A stretch of DNA of 64,000 nucleotides, taken from the NCBI GenBank assembly GCA_922989275.2, contig OV277858.1:99992794-100056793 (forward strand), read 5' to 3'. The position numbers were made by a program, and so were the translations under genes. Under the pieces are notes generated by a model that was not told where the DNA came from, made no database searches, and was given only the letters and a program-made list of their open reading frames with translations. Numbering within the stretch: position 1 is the first letter of the stretch; the number at the start of each line of letters is the position of its first letter. Origin of the DNA: Gari tellinella (Eukaryota > Mollusca > Bivalvia > Cardiida > Psammobiidae). This document shows positions 46,201-55,119 of this stretch, one piece after another.

Positions 46201-49200
46201 AAGTTTGGTTGGTTTGTTAACGTCCGCTTCTGTCATTTATGGACTAATCGGACGACCCAGCGAGAGAGGAACGGATACAGAAAACCCGGGCGTGATGTCC
46301 TACTCTTACTATCAACAGAGTTTTCTGGTTATTTTGTGTGTCCAATGTAAAGCACTTGTACATCGGACCTCGGTTTATAAGGTAAAAAATTGTGTCTAAA
46401 TAACAAGGAAATGAGTACATGATTATGAAAGGCTAGACTCTCGGCTGAATAAATAACATGCCCAACACACGGTCGTATTATAGATTTACATAGATGCTTG
46501 TGTGTATTGCCGTGGCTCAACCTAACACAGAAAGGAATAATGTTTAACCGAAGCAGCATTTTCCTCGGACATGTCGGAGGTCCTTGAATCGTTATCATAA
46601 CGCTTCGATCACTCACGGAATTATACAAAGAAATGTATAATTCTGTGGATCGCTTATATACAGTGGAGAATCTATTATTCTTTACAGTTTAAACGCAAAC
46701 GTACGCAAACGCAAAGCACTAAAACGTAGAAAAGTACAACTTTTTGACAATTCTGATAATTCATGTTTATCTTGGTGGCAAACAGTTTGGAGCCTGATCA
46801 GACGCCGGGTTACCCGGCGTCTGATCTGGCTCCAAACTGTTTGCACTGCAAATAATAGTTTTAGCGTAAACGCGTTTATTGGGAAAGAATAACGTTTTCT
46901 CCACTGTATGTATTAAAAAAAACCAGTAAAATAATAATAAAAAAAAAATTCACTTACCATTAAAATTGAATATTTCCGTTACCAATTCCATTTAAAATTT
47001 CACATTAATCATCCAAAGTATTGTTTTTTATGTCCCAAACATGAGTTCCAGCTGTATACGCATCAGGGGCCCGTTTCATAAAACATCTTACGACAAATGT
47101 TGTCGTAAGTCAAAACTTTAAAATACATTTAATCTGTGATTTCTCTATCTAATCCTGTCTTGCGACATCTTTTTGGAATCGTCTTTTCAAGACGATTCCA
47201 AAAAGATATCACAAGACAGGATTCGATGGAGAAATAAAAAGAAATTGATACTTTTATAATCTGACTTACGACAACATTTGTCGTAAGAGGTTTTATGAAA
47301 CGGGCCCCAGTTGTTTAAAAATGGCTGATTTACACATGACCCAGTTTAAAATGGACAGTCTATTTTTATGGGGGTGCAGCAGGTCTCACAGACGAGACTA
47401 TACCATAAAATATGGTAATCTAAATGTGGAATTAAGGAAATATTTCGACTTTAACATCGTAATTTGGAAAAACTTGTAAATATTTTATGAAAAAGAATAA
47501 TAAAACACAAATTAAAGAGCGAAACCCCTTCCTTGTGTTACCCAGAAGACAGTACGACCGTCTATATTCATGACGACATCAAGTAATTATGACGTATAAT
47601 AATGTTACGTCGGTAAGATTGTGGTTTTAGGGGTTCCCGAAGGGGAATTAGTGTTACGTTATTTAAAATTACGAAATGAGTGAAAATGATTATCTAAAAT
47701 CGCTTAAACTGTATAACTTTGCAAAATATTAATTTCGTGCTCGGGCAACATGATTTTCCTCCACCGGACATACATCCTCCCGTTCCCTGGGGGACTGTAT
47801 TACTAATATTAGCTTGATGTCATATTGATAAATATGTCTTAAATAATACTGTTATTTCAGAAATCTACTCATTTCTCACTAATAATTCAAGTGTTCCTGT
47901 GTTAACCCTTATCCTGTGATAGTATCATCTGCTTCGAAATTGTCGTCTGCAAAATTTGTTAAATCTAGATTTATACAATTTTTAAGTAAAGATTCCTAAA
48001 GACGAGTGTCAAACAGTTTGGGTCCAGATCAGACGCCGCGTTACGCGGCGTCTGATCTGGATCCAAACTGTTTGCAAAAATCAGTAAAGTCGCGACCAGC
48101 AGGCAAAGGGTTAATATATAACTTAAATATCATATTTGTCATGCTCTTCATTGGCCAGTACTGGCCTAAACTATATATAAATAAAAGATCGGTTGCTCAT
48201 TATAAAGCAAATGCTCCACTTTATCCTGTGATTTAAAGTGATGGAAATAAACTGTACTGTAGCTTCTTATGTTGATAAGTTGTAAAATCAATTTCAAAAG
48301 GAACACATGGCTTTTTGTTCAGCGCTGTTCGTTGAACAGAATTTGTGATATTCTATAGTACGCCATACGTAAAGTTAAGAAAATAATATCATTTGTTGTT
48401 GTGCCATTACTAAAGGTAATTCCTATGGGACTGTGTCCACAAATTCAATTGGGAATCGGTTTACAGCGAAACTGCCATTGTTGGAAAAAGTTTAAAAACT
48501 GAAAGCTATTTGAAAAAAAAATGTAGCCGATGTTCCAAGTTTTGACGGTTGGTTTCTGTTTGTTGTGACTTATCATTTATACTATGATTAACTATCAAAC
48601 CCGATTAACTGAAACCAATCCTAAGTATCTTTATTCAGAAAGTGTGTTAAATAATCATATCACTGCAGTCATTATATATATTGTAGTATCAGCATTGTGT
48701 AAATAATAGCTAGGCGAAGGGCTGTAACTAATATTCTAGAACTTGTGGCCTAACCCCATTTCCATGTTGGAATTTTGGAAATAAAATATGTTTAAACTGT
48801 AATCATTATATAAGCACCAGCCAGAAACGATTGATATTTTACTGAGCTATAAAAGCTGTCAAAGATTTGTAGAGTTTAAAAGAATAGTTTGTATTTTATT
48901 TTTGTTATTCATTCAATATTATAAACCATACCTACAGTAGTGATATTTTATGACGTTCAACTAAGTGCGAACTTGGCTCTGTGTACAGTGGAGAATCTGT
49001 TATTCTTTCCCGTTTAAACGCAAACGTACGCAAACGTACGCAAACGCAAAACACTAAAACGTAGAAAAGAACAACTTTTGGACAATTCTGATAATTCTTG
49101 TTTATCCTGGAGGCAAACAGTTCGGAGCCTGATCAGACGCCGATTTACCCGGCGTCTGATCTGGCTCCAATCTGTTTGCACTGCAAATAATAGTTTAAGC

Positions 49201-50628
49201 GTAAACGCGTTTATTGGGAAAGAATAACACATTCTCCACTGTACTTGCCATCTGCAAATATATCCCTTTCTTTATCAAATTTATCGTGAGATTAACTTTA
49301 CCCCTTCACCGTTTCATAGTCGTCTGCTTGAAAAAAATTGTCTGCAATATCATTTTAAAGTTTGATTAAAGGCAGCATAATCAAACAAGGAATAAAACCA
49401 AATACTGTGAAATTCACCATAGAGTAGCTTTAAAAAGTATTTATAAAAAACCCAAATATTCTAAACTTCAGCGTAGAGTACATTTAATAAGAAAAACACC
49501 GGTGTTTAAAATAGTAACGATTAAATCGGTGGTTTAGCCATTGTAGCGCATCACGTATTTATTGAAAGGAAGATGTTGACACGTCAGAATGCCCTACCAA
49601 TTACTTTACTCGTATAAAGTGTGAAAGATATTTACATATGTGTATACTCAGTAGCACATATTTCACGTATTTCATTGTTTGTTAAAAGGCCAATGACGTA
49701 TGCTGATGCCGATATTCATTAAAGTTTCGTTGAATTGACTTGTATTATAGATGAGGAGTTCGGAGGGTGTTGATGCGATTATACAACACAATATCTCGAT
49801 GTTTAATATTATAATTCCTATCAGCAAACAGTGTATACTCTGGTCAGACGCCGCATTATGCGGCGTCTGATCAGAGTATACACTGTTTGCCTATGTCATA
49901 TATAAAGGACCGTGGACACACATGGGTTAATTAAGTAAATTTTGTCCTCTTCTCTTTGATATAAATTAAAACAATTATAATGTTTCTAAAGTAATTATAA
50001 CAATTATAATGTTTCTAAAGTAAATGTATTTTTATTTATAATAATAAAAATGTTTCTAAGAAAAAAAAACGAAAAAAAAACTATATCTCGAACCTACAAA
50101 AACAGATGAAAATATCTTATAAGGACCAGTTTCGTGTACTCCGTTGATTTTCTCTAATGATGTGCATGTATATATAACGTTAAGATGGAAAATCGCCATT
50201 ATGCGTTCGTTTATTTGATCGATTGCAGTTTTATTAAGAACCGTTTCGGAAAAAATGCTCGATCGAAGTAATTTATTTAAGGAAGTAATTTATTTAAAGA
50301 AGCGTCCAGTTCGATCGCATTTTGAACGCACTGATCTTGTGATTCATTAAATCAAATAAGTGTCAATGCGGTACCTTTTCGACAGATTTTCAAACTCTAT
50401 TTTCAATTTTACATAACTATTTTTTTCATTTTCGGCACATTTTGTTAAATTGAATTTTCATTAAAACCAAAACAAATAACGTTTTCCCCTCTGTATCTAA
50501 AACGCATTTTCCCAACATCAATACTAAATTTTGTAACAAATTGCAAAGTTTACTTTTACATACGTCCAGAATAAAGTGAACTTACCTGCAAACCCCAGAA
50601 GAACTGCTACGATGACGAAGAGAGACAT
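40132..50628 (-). CDS. Secreted single-domain F5/8 type C (discoidin) protein, five exons
   Basis: Exons in transcript order are 50628-50586, 44231-44196, 43767-43559, 41367-41197 and 40272-40132. All junctions are GT-AG and phases match (1,1,0,0), giving 199 residues. Residues 1-19 are a signal peptide (MSLFVIVAVLLGFAGVCSA). C28 to C199 is one complete F5/8C domain: the opening CSNYLLSGVADSQLS, the core SARLNATGFIDGGWIA, YVQVDFLCPKVITSIALKG, then YVKTYKVRISTDCTNF, and the closing AARCVRVMPVEFFGAHKTLR...LGC. The first and last cysteines are the usual disulfide pair. Extra cysteines at 48, 55, 101, 140 and 177 suggest more bridges. Sequons at N74, N87, N148 and N158. F5/8C domains bind carbohydrate or phospholipid; the ligand here is unknown. 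With nothing else after the domain, it resembles a soluble lectin-like secreted protein. The introns are MITE-rich. Confidence 0.9.
40300..40480. repeat. Inverted repeat in intron 4
   Basis: AAAAGTAGGTCAGGAAATGT and ACATTTCCTGAACTACTTTT pair around 40395-40465. An extra direct copy precedes them at 40330-40360. Confidence 0.7.
40738..41150. mobile_element. Dispersed element with a terminal palindrome, copy 2
   Basis: Same family and orientation as 7567-7960: TTTATCACATAATTTGCGGT, TAATCCACTAGTGGA, and the terminal palindrome around GATCGCCAAGGCTCGCG. It lies in intron 4 of the F5/8C gene. Confidence 0.7.
41197..41367 (-). CDS. F5/8C gene exon 4
   Basis: The acceptor is TTTTTTGGCCCAG and the donor ATA/GTAAGT. 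The 57 residues from VDFLCPKVITSIALKGRD to SNGTTPI form the middle of the F5/8C fold. Confidence 0.92.
41391..41695. mobile_element. Two palindromic MITEs in tandem
   Basis: Both carry AAGCGTTT...GAGT, TCAAGCA(T/A)TTGATTGGTCAG and the complementary arm (CTGACC(G/A)AT(G/C)(A/A)). They are relatives of 39983-40110 and lie in intron 3. Confidence 0.7.
41855..42068. mobile_element. Family-B MITE
   Basis: TTAACTCTTTTCGGCGCC at the left and GGCGGTGAATGTGTAAAA at the right. Hairpin 1: CAAATAGTTTGGATCCAGAT, tip CCACGTCACGCGTTG (imperfect), mirror GATCAGGATCCAAACTG. Confidence 0.85.
42087..42336. mobile_element. Family-A MITE
   Basis: A complete TA-flanked copy in reverse orientation to 8051 and 9861. 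The hairpin tip is CCGGGTAACCCGG, with perfect arms. Confidence 0.95.
42391..42644. mobile_element. Family-D MITE, copy 2 (with exact 6-bp duplication)
   Basis: CAGGGCTGCCATTTCTCC ... TTGCAGCCCTG, with CGAAGA on both sides. Hairpin 2 is nearly perfect: CTTAAAGCAGGCTGAAAGTA, tip GCGCATTAAGGCGC, TTTACTTCCAGTCTGCTTTAAG. GTAGAAACAGGCTATGGGGT follows it, as in family E. Confidence 0.9.
42830..42880. repeat. Hairpin-1 module with asymmetric deletion
   Basis: AACAGCTTGAATC runs directly into CGCGTGACGCGCCGTCTGAT and then CTGGATTCATACTGC. The inner left arm (CAGATCAGACGC) is lost. Confidence 0.65.
42974..43219. mobile_element. Family-B MITE (good copy)
   Basis: TTAA-flanked: TTAACCCTTTCACCGCCAAA at the left and GGCGGTGAAAAGGTTAA at the right. 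Hairpin 1 has tip CCGCGTAACGCGG, with one base missing in TCTGATAGGATCAAAACTG. Confidence 0.92.
43245..43488. mobile_element. Family-C MITE carrying hairpin 1
   Basis: GGGGCCCGTTTTACTAAACT at the left is complementary to AGTTTAGTAAAACGGGCCCC at the right, and ACTTACGCAAA pairs with TTTGCGTAAGT. The centre holds GCAAACAGCAAATAGCCAGA, tip GGACGCGCTTAAAGCGCGTCC, mirror arm. The outer GCAAACAG and AGATCAGA are kept while the stem tip differs. It lies in intron 3. Confidence 0.88.
43559..43767 (-). CDS. F5/8C gene exon 3
   Basis: The acceptor is TATTTCTAATGTCAG and the donor CAA/GTTAGT. It encodes CSNYLLSGVADSQLSDSGYY through NDYVQ. The open frame extends upstream to an ATG at 43822 with a hydrophobic start. 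That start would mimic a signal peptide, but the splice and phase match to exons 1-2 explains the gene better. Confidence 0.88.
43846..43925. mobile_element. Family-B MITE, right-half fragment
   Basis: Starts ACGCGTTACGCGGCGTCTGA mid-hairpin and continues GATCAAAACTGATTGCAAAA to GAGAGTTAAAGAGTTAA. Confidence 0.65.
44196..44231 (-). CDS. F5/8C gene exon 2 (36 nt)
   Basis: A microexon between TTATACTTCAG and GTAAAA. Read in phase it gives (G)VCSADPPAACT(A), completing the signal peptide cleavage region. Phase 1 at both ends fits exons 1 and 3 exactly. Confidence 0.85.
44237..44640. mobile_element. Family-F element carrying hairpin 1
   Basis: Left CTCCATCTCTACAACATCAC ... TGTTGCTCGGAGGGAATTG; right GTTGTAAGTAGGGAATTGTT ... 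GGTAAGGAGAGAACAC. The hairpin is at 44374-44443 with tip GTCGCGTAACGCGGC and outer arms degraded to GCAAAAAGTTTAAACACAAA. It lies in intron 1. Confidence 0.7.
44749..45009. mobile_element. Family-D MITE, copy 3
   Basis: CAGGGCTGCCATTTCTCC ... GGCAGCCCTG with flanks TCTAAA and TCTAGA (5 of 6 match). Hairpin 2 has tip GCGCCCTAAGGCGC, close to perfect. Confidence 0.9.
45010..46658. other. Intron 1 of the F5/8C gene: no other gene seen
   Basis: 45360-45392 holds the right end of a family-C copy (TTTCGTAAGACGGGCCCC). Small frames around 46147-46628 have no recognisable features. Confidence 0.45.
46659..46908. mobile_element. Family-A MITE
   Basis: A complete TA-flanked copy with a perfect hairpin (tip CCGGGTTACCCGG). 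It lies in intron 1 of the F5/8C gene. Confidence 0.95.
47066..47308. mobile_element. Family-C MITE with its own central hairpin
   Basis: GGGGCCCGTTTCATAAAACA at the left, TTTTATGAAACGGGCCCC at the right. The centre is TTTTTGGAATCGTC/GACGATTCCAAAAA, unrelated to hairpin 1, so the family exists in forms with different central stems. Confidence 0.88.
47902..48114. mobile_element. Family-B MITE (good copy)
   Basis: TTAACCCTTATCCTGTG at the left, CAGGCAAAGGGTTAA at the right. The hairpin has perfect arms, CAAACAGTTTGGGTCCAGAT and GATCTGGATCCAAACTG, with tip CCGCGTTACGCGG. Confidence 0.9.
48115..48983. other. Intron sequence without visible features
   Basis: AT-rich, no palindromes or frames of note. 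Confidence 0.4.
48984..49243. mobile_element. Family-A MITE
   Basis: A complete TA-flanked copy. The subterminal ACGCAAACGTACGCAAACGT block is expanded by one ACGCAAACGT unit. The left stem tip has a mutation (GCCGATTTACCCGGC). Confidence 0.92.
49244..49823. other. Intron sequence with a family-B left-end fragment
   Basis: 49295-49380 (TTTACCCCTTCACCG, CGTCTGCTTGAAAAAAATTG) matches the left third of family B. Nothing else is seen. Confidence 0.5.
49824..49890. repeat. Solo hairpin-1 module, near-perfect
   Basis: GCAAACAGTGTATACTCTGG with CAGACGCCGCAT, and the mirror arm ending ATACACTGTTTGC. The 33-bp arms differ at one position. The middle segment (GTATACTCT) differs from the GGATCC type, yet both arms match. 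No MITE ends are apparent. Confidence 0.85.
50586..50628 (-). CDS. F5/8C gene exon 1
   Basis: ATG at 50628 encodes MSLFVIVAVLLGFA plus one base before the donor GCAG/GTAAGT. An in-frame ATG lies 12 codons upstream (50664), but it is only about 13 bases past the TATA box, so it should precede the transcript start. The hydrophobic peptide also begins naturally at 50628. Confidence 0.85.
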
Positions 50629-50676
50629 TCTCGGCGATGTGCTATGACGTGATGCTAGAGCCATTGACAGGTGCTC

Positions 50677-50683
50677 TTATATA
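50677..50683 (-). promoter_or_regulatory. TATA box of the F5/8C gene
   Basis: TATATAA on the minus strand (in GCTATATAAGAGC), about 50 bases before the chosen ATG. This fits transcription starting near 50650. Confidence 0.7.
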
Positions 50684-50894
50684 GCACACGGAGTCATTAA
50701 TTCTTAGCATTTTAGCCAGGACTTTGCTCATAACTGCAAATAGTGTAGCTCCAGATTAAACGTCGAGAACAATGTTTTGGTCATTCGTATTCATTTTTGA
50801 ATTCATTTAAAGCATGACATCGAAACTGATTTTGAATTACGTTTATTTTACAGTTGATACTTTAGAATCAGACAATATTTAGCATAGTTCAGGG

Positions 50895-51141
50895 TTTACC
50901 CTTTCGGCGCCAAGGTCGCATAAATTCGACATTGAAAACAGTTTAGATCCAGATCAGACGCCGCGTAATGCGGCGTCTGATCAGGATCGAAACTGTTTGA
51001 CACTCGGAGCAATATTTCTGAAGTCAGACTGTCTTAAAATATACATTGAAACGTTCTTACGGACACAAATATTGAAGCAGGCGACAATATTGCAGTGAAG
51101 GGGATAACATTATCACGATTAATTTGGCGTCGAAACGGTTA
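50895..51141. mobile_element. Family-B MITE (good copy)
   Basis: TTTACCCTTTCGGCGCCAAG at the left, TGGCGTCGAAACGGTTA at the right. Hairpin: AAACAGTTTAGATCCAGATC, tip CCGCGTAATGCGG. It lies just upstream of the F5/8C promoter. Confidence 0.88.
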
Positions 51142-51284
51142 GCGTACGTCATACAATATGGTGGAGCTGATACTGTTAGTCATAGCTAATCTTTAAGGCG
51201 CAATATATTTGCACATTTTGTCCTCTTTTACAACTCTCAGAGCGGACTCATCTGTAGTTTCTGTCTGAAGTCATCACCAGGGTG

Positions 51285-51695
51285 CCAAACAGTTTATAGC
51301 CAGATGAGACACGGGATAATTTGGTGTCACATCTAAATCCAAACTGTGTCGAATAGTTATCCCCAACTCGCTCGTATCGTGCAGAAGATGCTGACAACTC
51401 ATATTGATATATCTAAGTATCCTATCTAAATTGAATCTAGTATCGTTTGTCATTTGAAATGGTAATGAAACGGCAGGTGAGAATAGGACAGGTATAGCGT
51501 TTGTGAGACCAGCGTCCCGAAATCAGTGTCTGTAATCTTAATAATGATTGTTTCTACCAAAACACCATCGTAAATGGGTAGTACTCCCTAGTCCTATGGT
51601 TGAAATTTCGAAATCTCATGCATAATAGTTAGATCTAGATGAAAACGCCGGGTAATTCGACGTCTCATTTGGATCTAAACTTTCTGGCACTTCAT
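51285..51695. repeat. Two degraded hairpin-1 modules
   Basis: 51285-51345: CCAAACAGTTTATAGCCAGA, ACGGGATAATTTGGTGTC. 51628-51685: TAGATCTAGATGAAAACGCC, GGGTAATTCGACGTC, ATTTGGATCTAAACT. The inner stems still partly pair. Confidence 0.6.
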
Positions 51696-51884
51696 TAATA
51701 TTGTTCAACGGTTAATGTCAAGAATACCTGCATTGCGAATTCCCACGATCTCTGTTTTGGCTTTGGCGGATTAAAACTATTTGGAGAGTTAAAGGGGGAC
51801 CATTTATTAGGTTTCGTACATATGCTTAAAGACTTTTCCTCTGTCCATTGATGGACTACCTCCCCATTGTCTCGATAGTGTGAG

Positions 51885-52138
51885 AATTTAACTGTCAAAG
51901 CATGCACCACAAGCTATACCAATCTCAGTTTACCTGGTGAGGCCAAGATTATATTGATGCTCTCAATTTTCAATAGTTAATTCTAACCAAGCTATCTAAT
52001 TTAAAGGTCGGGTCTCACATGAGAAGCTCCAATGGTTCTTTGCTACCTACATGTACATGTCCACAAGACCCATGCATGCTTTTTGCAAGGAAATTGTCTG
52101 GCAAGGCGTTATGATCGAAAGGTCGTCAGGAGATGTCT
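51885..52138. repeat. Inverted copy of the 33.8 kb dispersed repeat
   Basis: GGCAAGGCGTTATGATCGAA then AGGTCGTCAGGAGATG at the right end is the exact complement of 33810-33850. The family also appears, more diverged, at 18895-19035 and 40519-40620. Confidence 0.7.
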
Positions 52139-53050
52139 TTAACTCTTTTACTGCCAACATCGTCAACAGGCGAATTTGCAAACAGTTTAGATCCCGATCA
52201 GACGCCGCGTCATGCGGCGTCTAATCAGGATCTGACACCCCGGTCACACAGAGCCATCGGTGATAGATCGGATGTTTTTTTTCGCCAAACTAGGGAGGGG
52301 ACCGATGACAAGCTATTAACTATACCGACATCACCTACAGTATTGGCCACCTATTTTCCACCTATCAATCTCTATTGGGTAAAGATGAGTTTCGTCGGCG
52401 AAAAATCACCGATTGGTATTTTTAAACGTGCTTAAAATTCTCGATCGGTGACAATATTTTACAAATAACCGATTGACAACCTGTCTACTACCGATATCAC
52501 CGACGAGTCACCGATAAACCACCGATAAAGCACCGATGAACTGATACTTACCACCGATGAAAAAAGATGAGAATTAAAACGCAGGATCTCGTCGGTTTTC
52601 ATCGGTTGTTAATGGCAGTTCAATCGGTGATCAGTTGGTGATCAATCGGTTGTCGCCAGCATTTCATCGGTGTTTTATTGGTATTCGTCGATTATTGATA
52701 GGTTGTTGGGCGCTTTTAATCGGTGGCCCATAGGAGATCATGAGTTGCCAATCGGTGGCCAATCGGAGGCGGGATGGCGTTTCACCGATTGAACAATCAT
52801 TTATCACCGATGCCCGGTCACACAGAAAGCCTGAAATTAAATCACTTATGACAACCGATGAAAACAGCAAATAGTTCGACCGATTGGGTACCGATTTTAG
52901 CCCGACCGTCTGTGTGACCGGGGCATTATAAACTGTTTGAAATTCGTATCGACATTTCTTCTGTCAAAACAGCCATAAAATATCTGACTTTAAGAACATT
53001 GCAGACGACACTAACAATGCAGACGATATTTTGGCGGTAAGAGGGGTTAA
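52139..53050. mobile_element. Family-B MITE split by a nested element
   Basis: TTAACTCTTTTACTGCC at the left, GGCGGTAAGAGGGGTTAA at the right. The right outer arm of its hairpin is interrupted after ATCAGGATC and resumes as TAAACTGTTTGAAATTC near 52929. Confidence 0.85.
52238..52923. mobile_element. 686-bp TIR element rich in ACCGAT motifs
   Basis: CCCCGGTCACACAGA at the left and TCTGTGTGACCGGGG at the right are exact complements. CACCGAT/ATCGGTG occurs well over a dozen times inside, in both orientations and symmetrically placed. No coding frame. The superfamily is unknown and the target duplication is not clear. Confidence 0.85.
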
Positions 53051-53163
53051 AGCAGACGATACAACTTGGCAGTGAAAGAGTTTATACACCCGTACCCTAG
53101 CGACGTATATACTCGTCATCATCAAACAGTAACTGGCAAGGCTACACAGCCTATACTTGTTTT

Positions 53164-53234
53164 ATGCAAACAGTGTAGACCCTGATCAGTTTGCTCCTAA
53201 ATTATCTCTTTGATCAGGGTCGACACTGTTTGTC
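53164..53234. repeat. Hairpin-1 variant with a different inner stem
   Basis: GCAAACAGTGTAGACCCTGATCA pairs with TGATCAGGGTCGACACTGTTTG. The interior is TTTGCTCCTAAATTATCTCT, as in the 35727 variant (GGCTCCTAAA). Confidence 0.75.
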
Positions 53235-53352
53235 ATTTTGCAATATATTGTTAAACTCAACCATAAATAGTCAATAATTGAACAGCCTTAATTGAAAGTT
53301 GGAATTGTCCATTTATAGTTTCATGGTTGAATGGGTTAATACCCAGCGTTAC

Positions 53353-53408
53353 AGTGGATAATCTATTATTATTTCCCAATAAACGCGTTTACGCTAAAAC
53401 TAATATGT
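53353..53408. mobile_element. Family-A MITE, left-end stub
   Basis: TTACAGTGGATAATCTATTA then AATAAACGCGTTTACGC. It stops before the hairpin. Confidence 0.7.
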
Positions 53409-53479
53409 AATAAGGCACAGCCTACAACTGAGCGAAGCTGTCGAAAGCAATTAAAGAATGGAGCATTTTAACAAATTAC

Positions 53480-53830
53480 CCCATTACCCCATAGCCTGAT
53501 TCTAGTTTTCCAAACAGGTGACAACTTATTTAAAGCAAGTTGAAAGTAAAGCAGAATGCGCCTTACAGGATTGACTTTGACTTGATCCTGAGTTTATTTT
53601 TCAACTGCTGTGGGTGTCCCAGGGACAGGGGTAGGCAGCAGGTGGCTAGAGTGTCTAACACCCAGTCTCCAGGCTTCTCTGTTCTGTGGATCTATGCCTG
53701 CAGGGTATAGAAAATAATTCTTATGGTACAGATTTTGGACTGTATCAAATGGAACTATTTTCTTCAGTGGATGAATAAATTAATGCATATTTATTGGGTA
53801 TATAAACCAAATGATATGATGCATTTTCAT
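53480..53830. mobile_element. Family-E MITE interrupted
   Basis: TTACCCCATAGCCTGATTCT, CAGGTGACAACTTATTTAAA and TGAAAGTAAAGCAGAATGCG are the left part. About 130 bp of unrelated sequence (53573-53705) replaces the second hairpin arm. ACTGTATCAAATGGAAC and CAGTGGATGAATAAATTAAT continue the element. Confidence 0.65.
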
Positions 53831-53944
53831 GATTTAATAACAAATGGCATTATGCATAGCAATAGATCAAATGAATACCAGCTATTTTATATGAAGCATT
53901 AAAAAAAAACAAAAAAAAAAACTGCTATGATGTAATTTGTTTTT

Positions 53945-54735
53945 ATGCCCCCCACAGCTTGCCTTTGGGAGCATATAGTAATCGCACTGTGCGCGTGTGT
54001 TTGTGTGTGTGATGTGTGTACAAAAGCTTGTCCGGAGCATATATCTCCTTACCAATTAAGGATTTCCAAATTTGGTGTGTGAGTACATCTTGGGATGGTG
54101 GAGTGTCGCGTACCACTTTCAGGTCACTGTGACCTTGACCTTTGACCTCGATTAAAAATATGACCTCCTATACCTTACCAGCTAGGGATTCCAAATTTGG
54201 ACAGTGTGTAAGTACATCTTGGGATGGTGGAGTGTCGTGTTTCACTTTCAGGTCAATGTGACCTTGACCTTCGACCTCGATTTAACAAAAAGCTTGTCTG
54301 GAGCATATCGCCTATTCCTTACCAGCTAGGGATTCCAAATTTGGTGTGTGAGTACATCTTTGGATGGGGGAGTGTACCACTTTCAGGTCAATATGATCTT
54401 GACCTTGACCTTTGACCTCGATTTAACAAAAATTTTGTCTGTAGCATATCTCCTATACCCTACCAGCTAGGGATTCCAAAATTGGTACATCTTGGGATGG
54501 CAAAGTGTCGCGTACCTCTTTCAGTTCACTGTGACCTTGAACTTTGACCTACATTTAACAAAAATCTTGTCCGGAGCATATCTCCCATACCTTACCAGCT
54601 AGGGATACGAAACTTGGTTTATTAATTCATCTTGGGACAGCGGAGTGTTGCATAGCATTTTAAGGTCACTCAGACACTGACCTTTGATCTCAAATTTACA
54701 AAAAGCTTGCCCGGAGCATATCTCTATTGAGGAGT
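53945..54735. repeat. Tandem roughly 125-bp units with nuclear-receptor-like half-sites
   Basis: Five or more units: GCTTGTCCGGAGCATATCTC, TACCAGCTAGGGATTCCAAA, TTGGTGTGTGAGTACATCTT, GGATGG(T/C)GGAGTGTCG, TTTCAGGTCACTGTGACCTT, GACCTTTGACCTCGATT. The array begins with TTTTATGCCCCCCAC, like the ends of 25240-25661. Confidence 0.85.
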
Positions 54736-55119
54736 GTCGCAAACCGTTCTGTTTTTAATGTTAAGAATGGACTCCTGGGTTATTTTGACAGTATCAAAAT
54801 TGTTTATTTTACTGCAAAATAAATTCCTTACGTTTCATTGGTCAATGAGCCCGAGACATAATCCCATGTACCCTGTGAGCTGACAGGGTACATAGAAATG
54901 CAGCTGTTTTCATTGGCTGACAGGTCCCTGAGTGTTGATTTGCAGAAAATAAGATGGCCGATTGCTCGACAGGATTGAGTGCATTCAATCGTGCATCCTC
55001 CGTTTTAAGTCCATTTCGGCTAAGAACCAATCGGTGTTTGGATCTTTCAACAGTCGCATTATTTCTGGGAAAGTTTGACGTCGAATAATGCCGAGTATGC
55101 CCATTATTCTTTTGAATAA

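Noticed and set aside
8051..49243. Repeated frames such as WSLIRRRVTRRLIWLQTV in many places
   Set aside because: These are translations of the family-A hairpin, not genes.
2166..53050. CRISPR-like repeat array
   Set aside because: The short palindromic repeats are irregularly spaced inside TIR-bounded elements in a eukaryotic genome. There are no spacers of uniform size and no cas genes.
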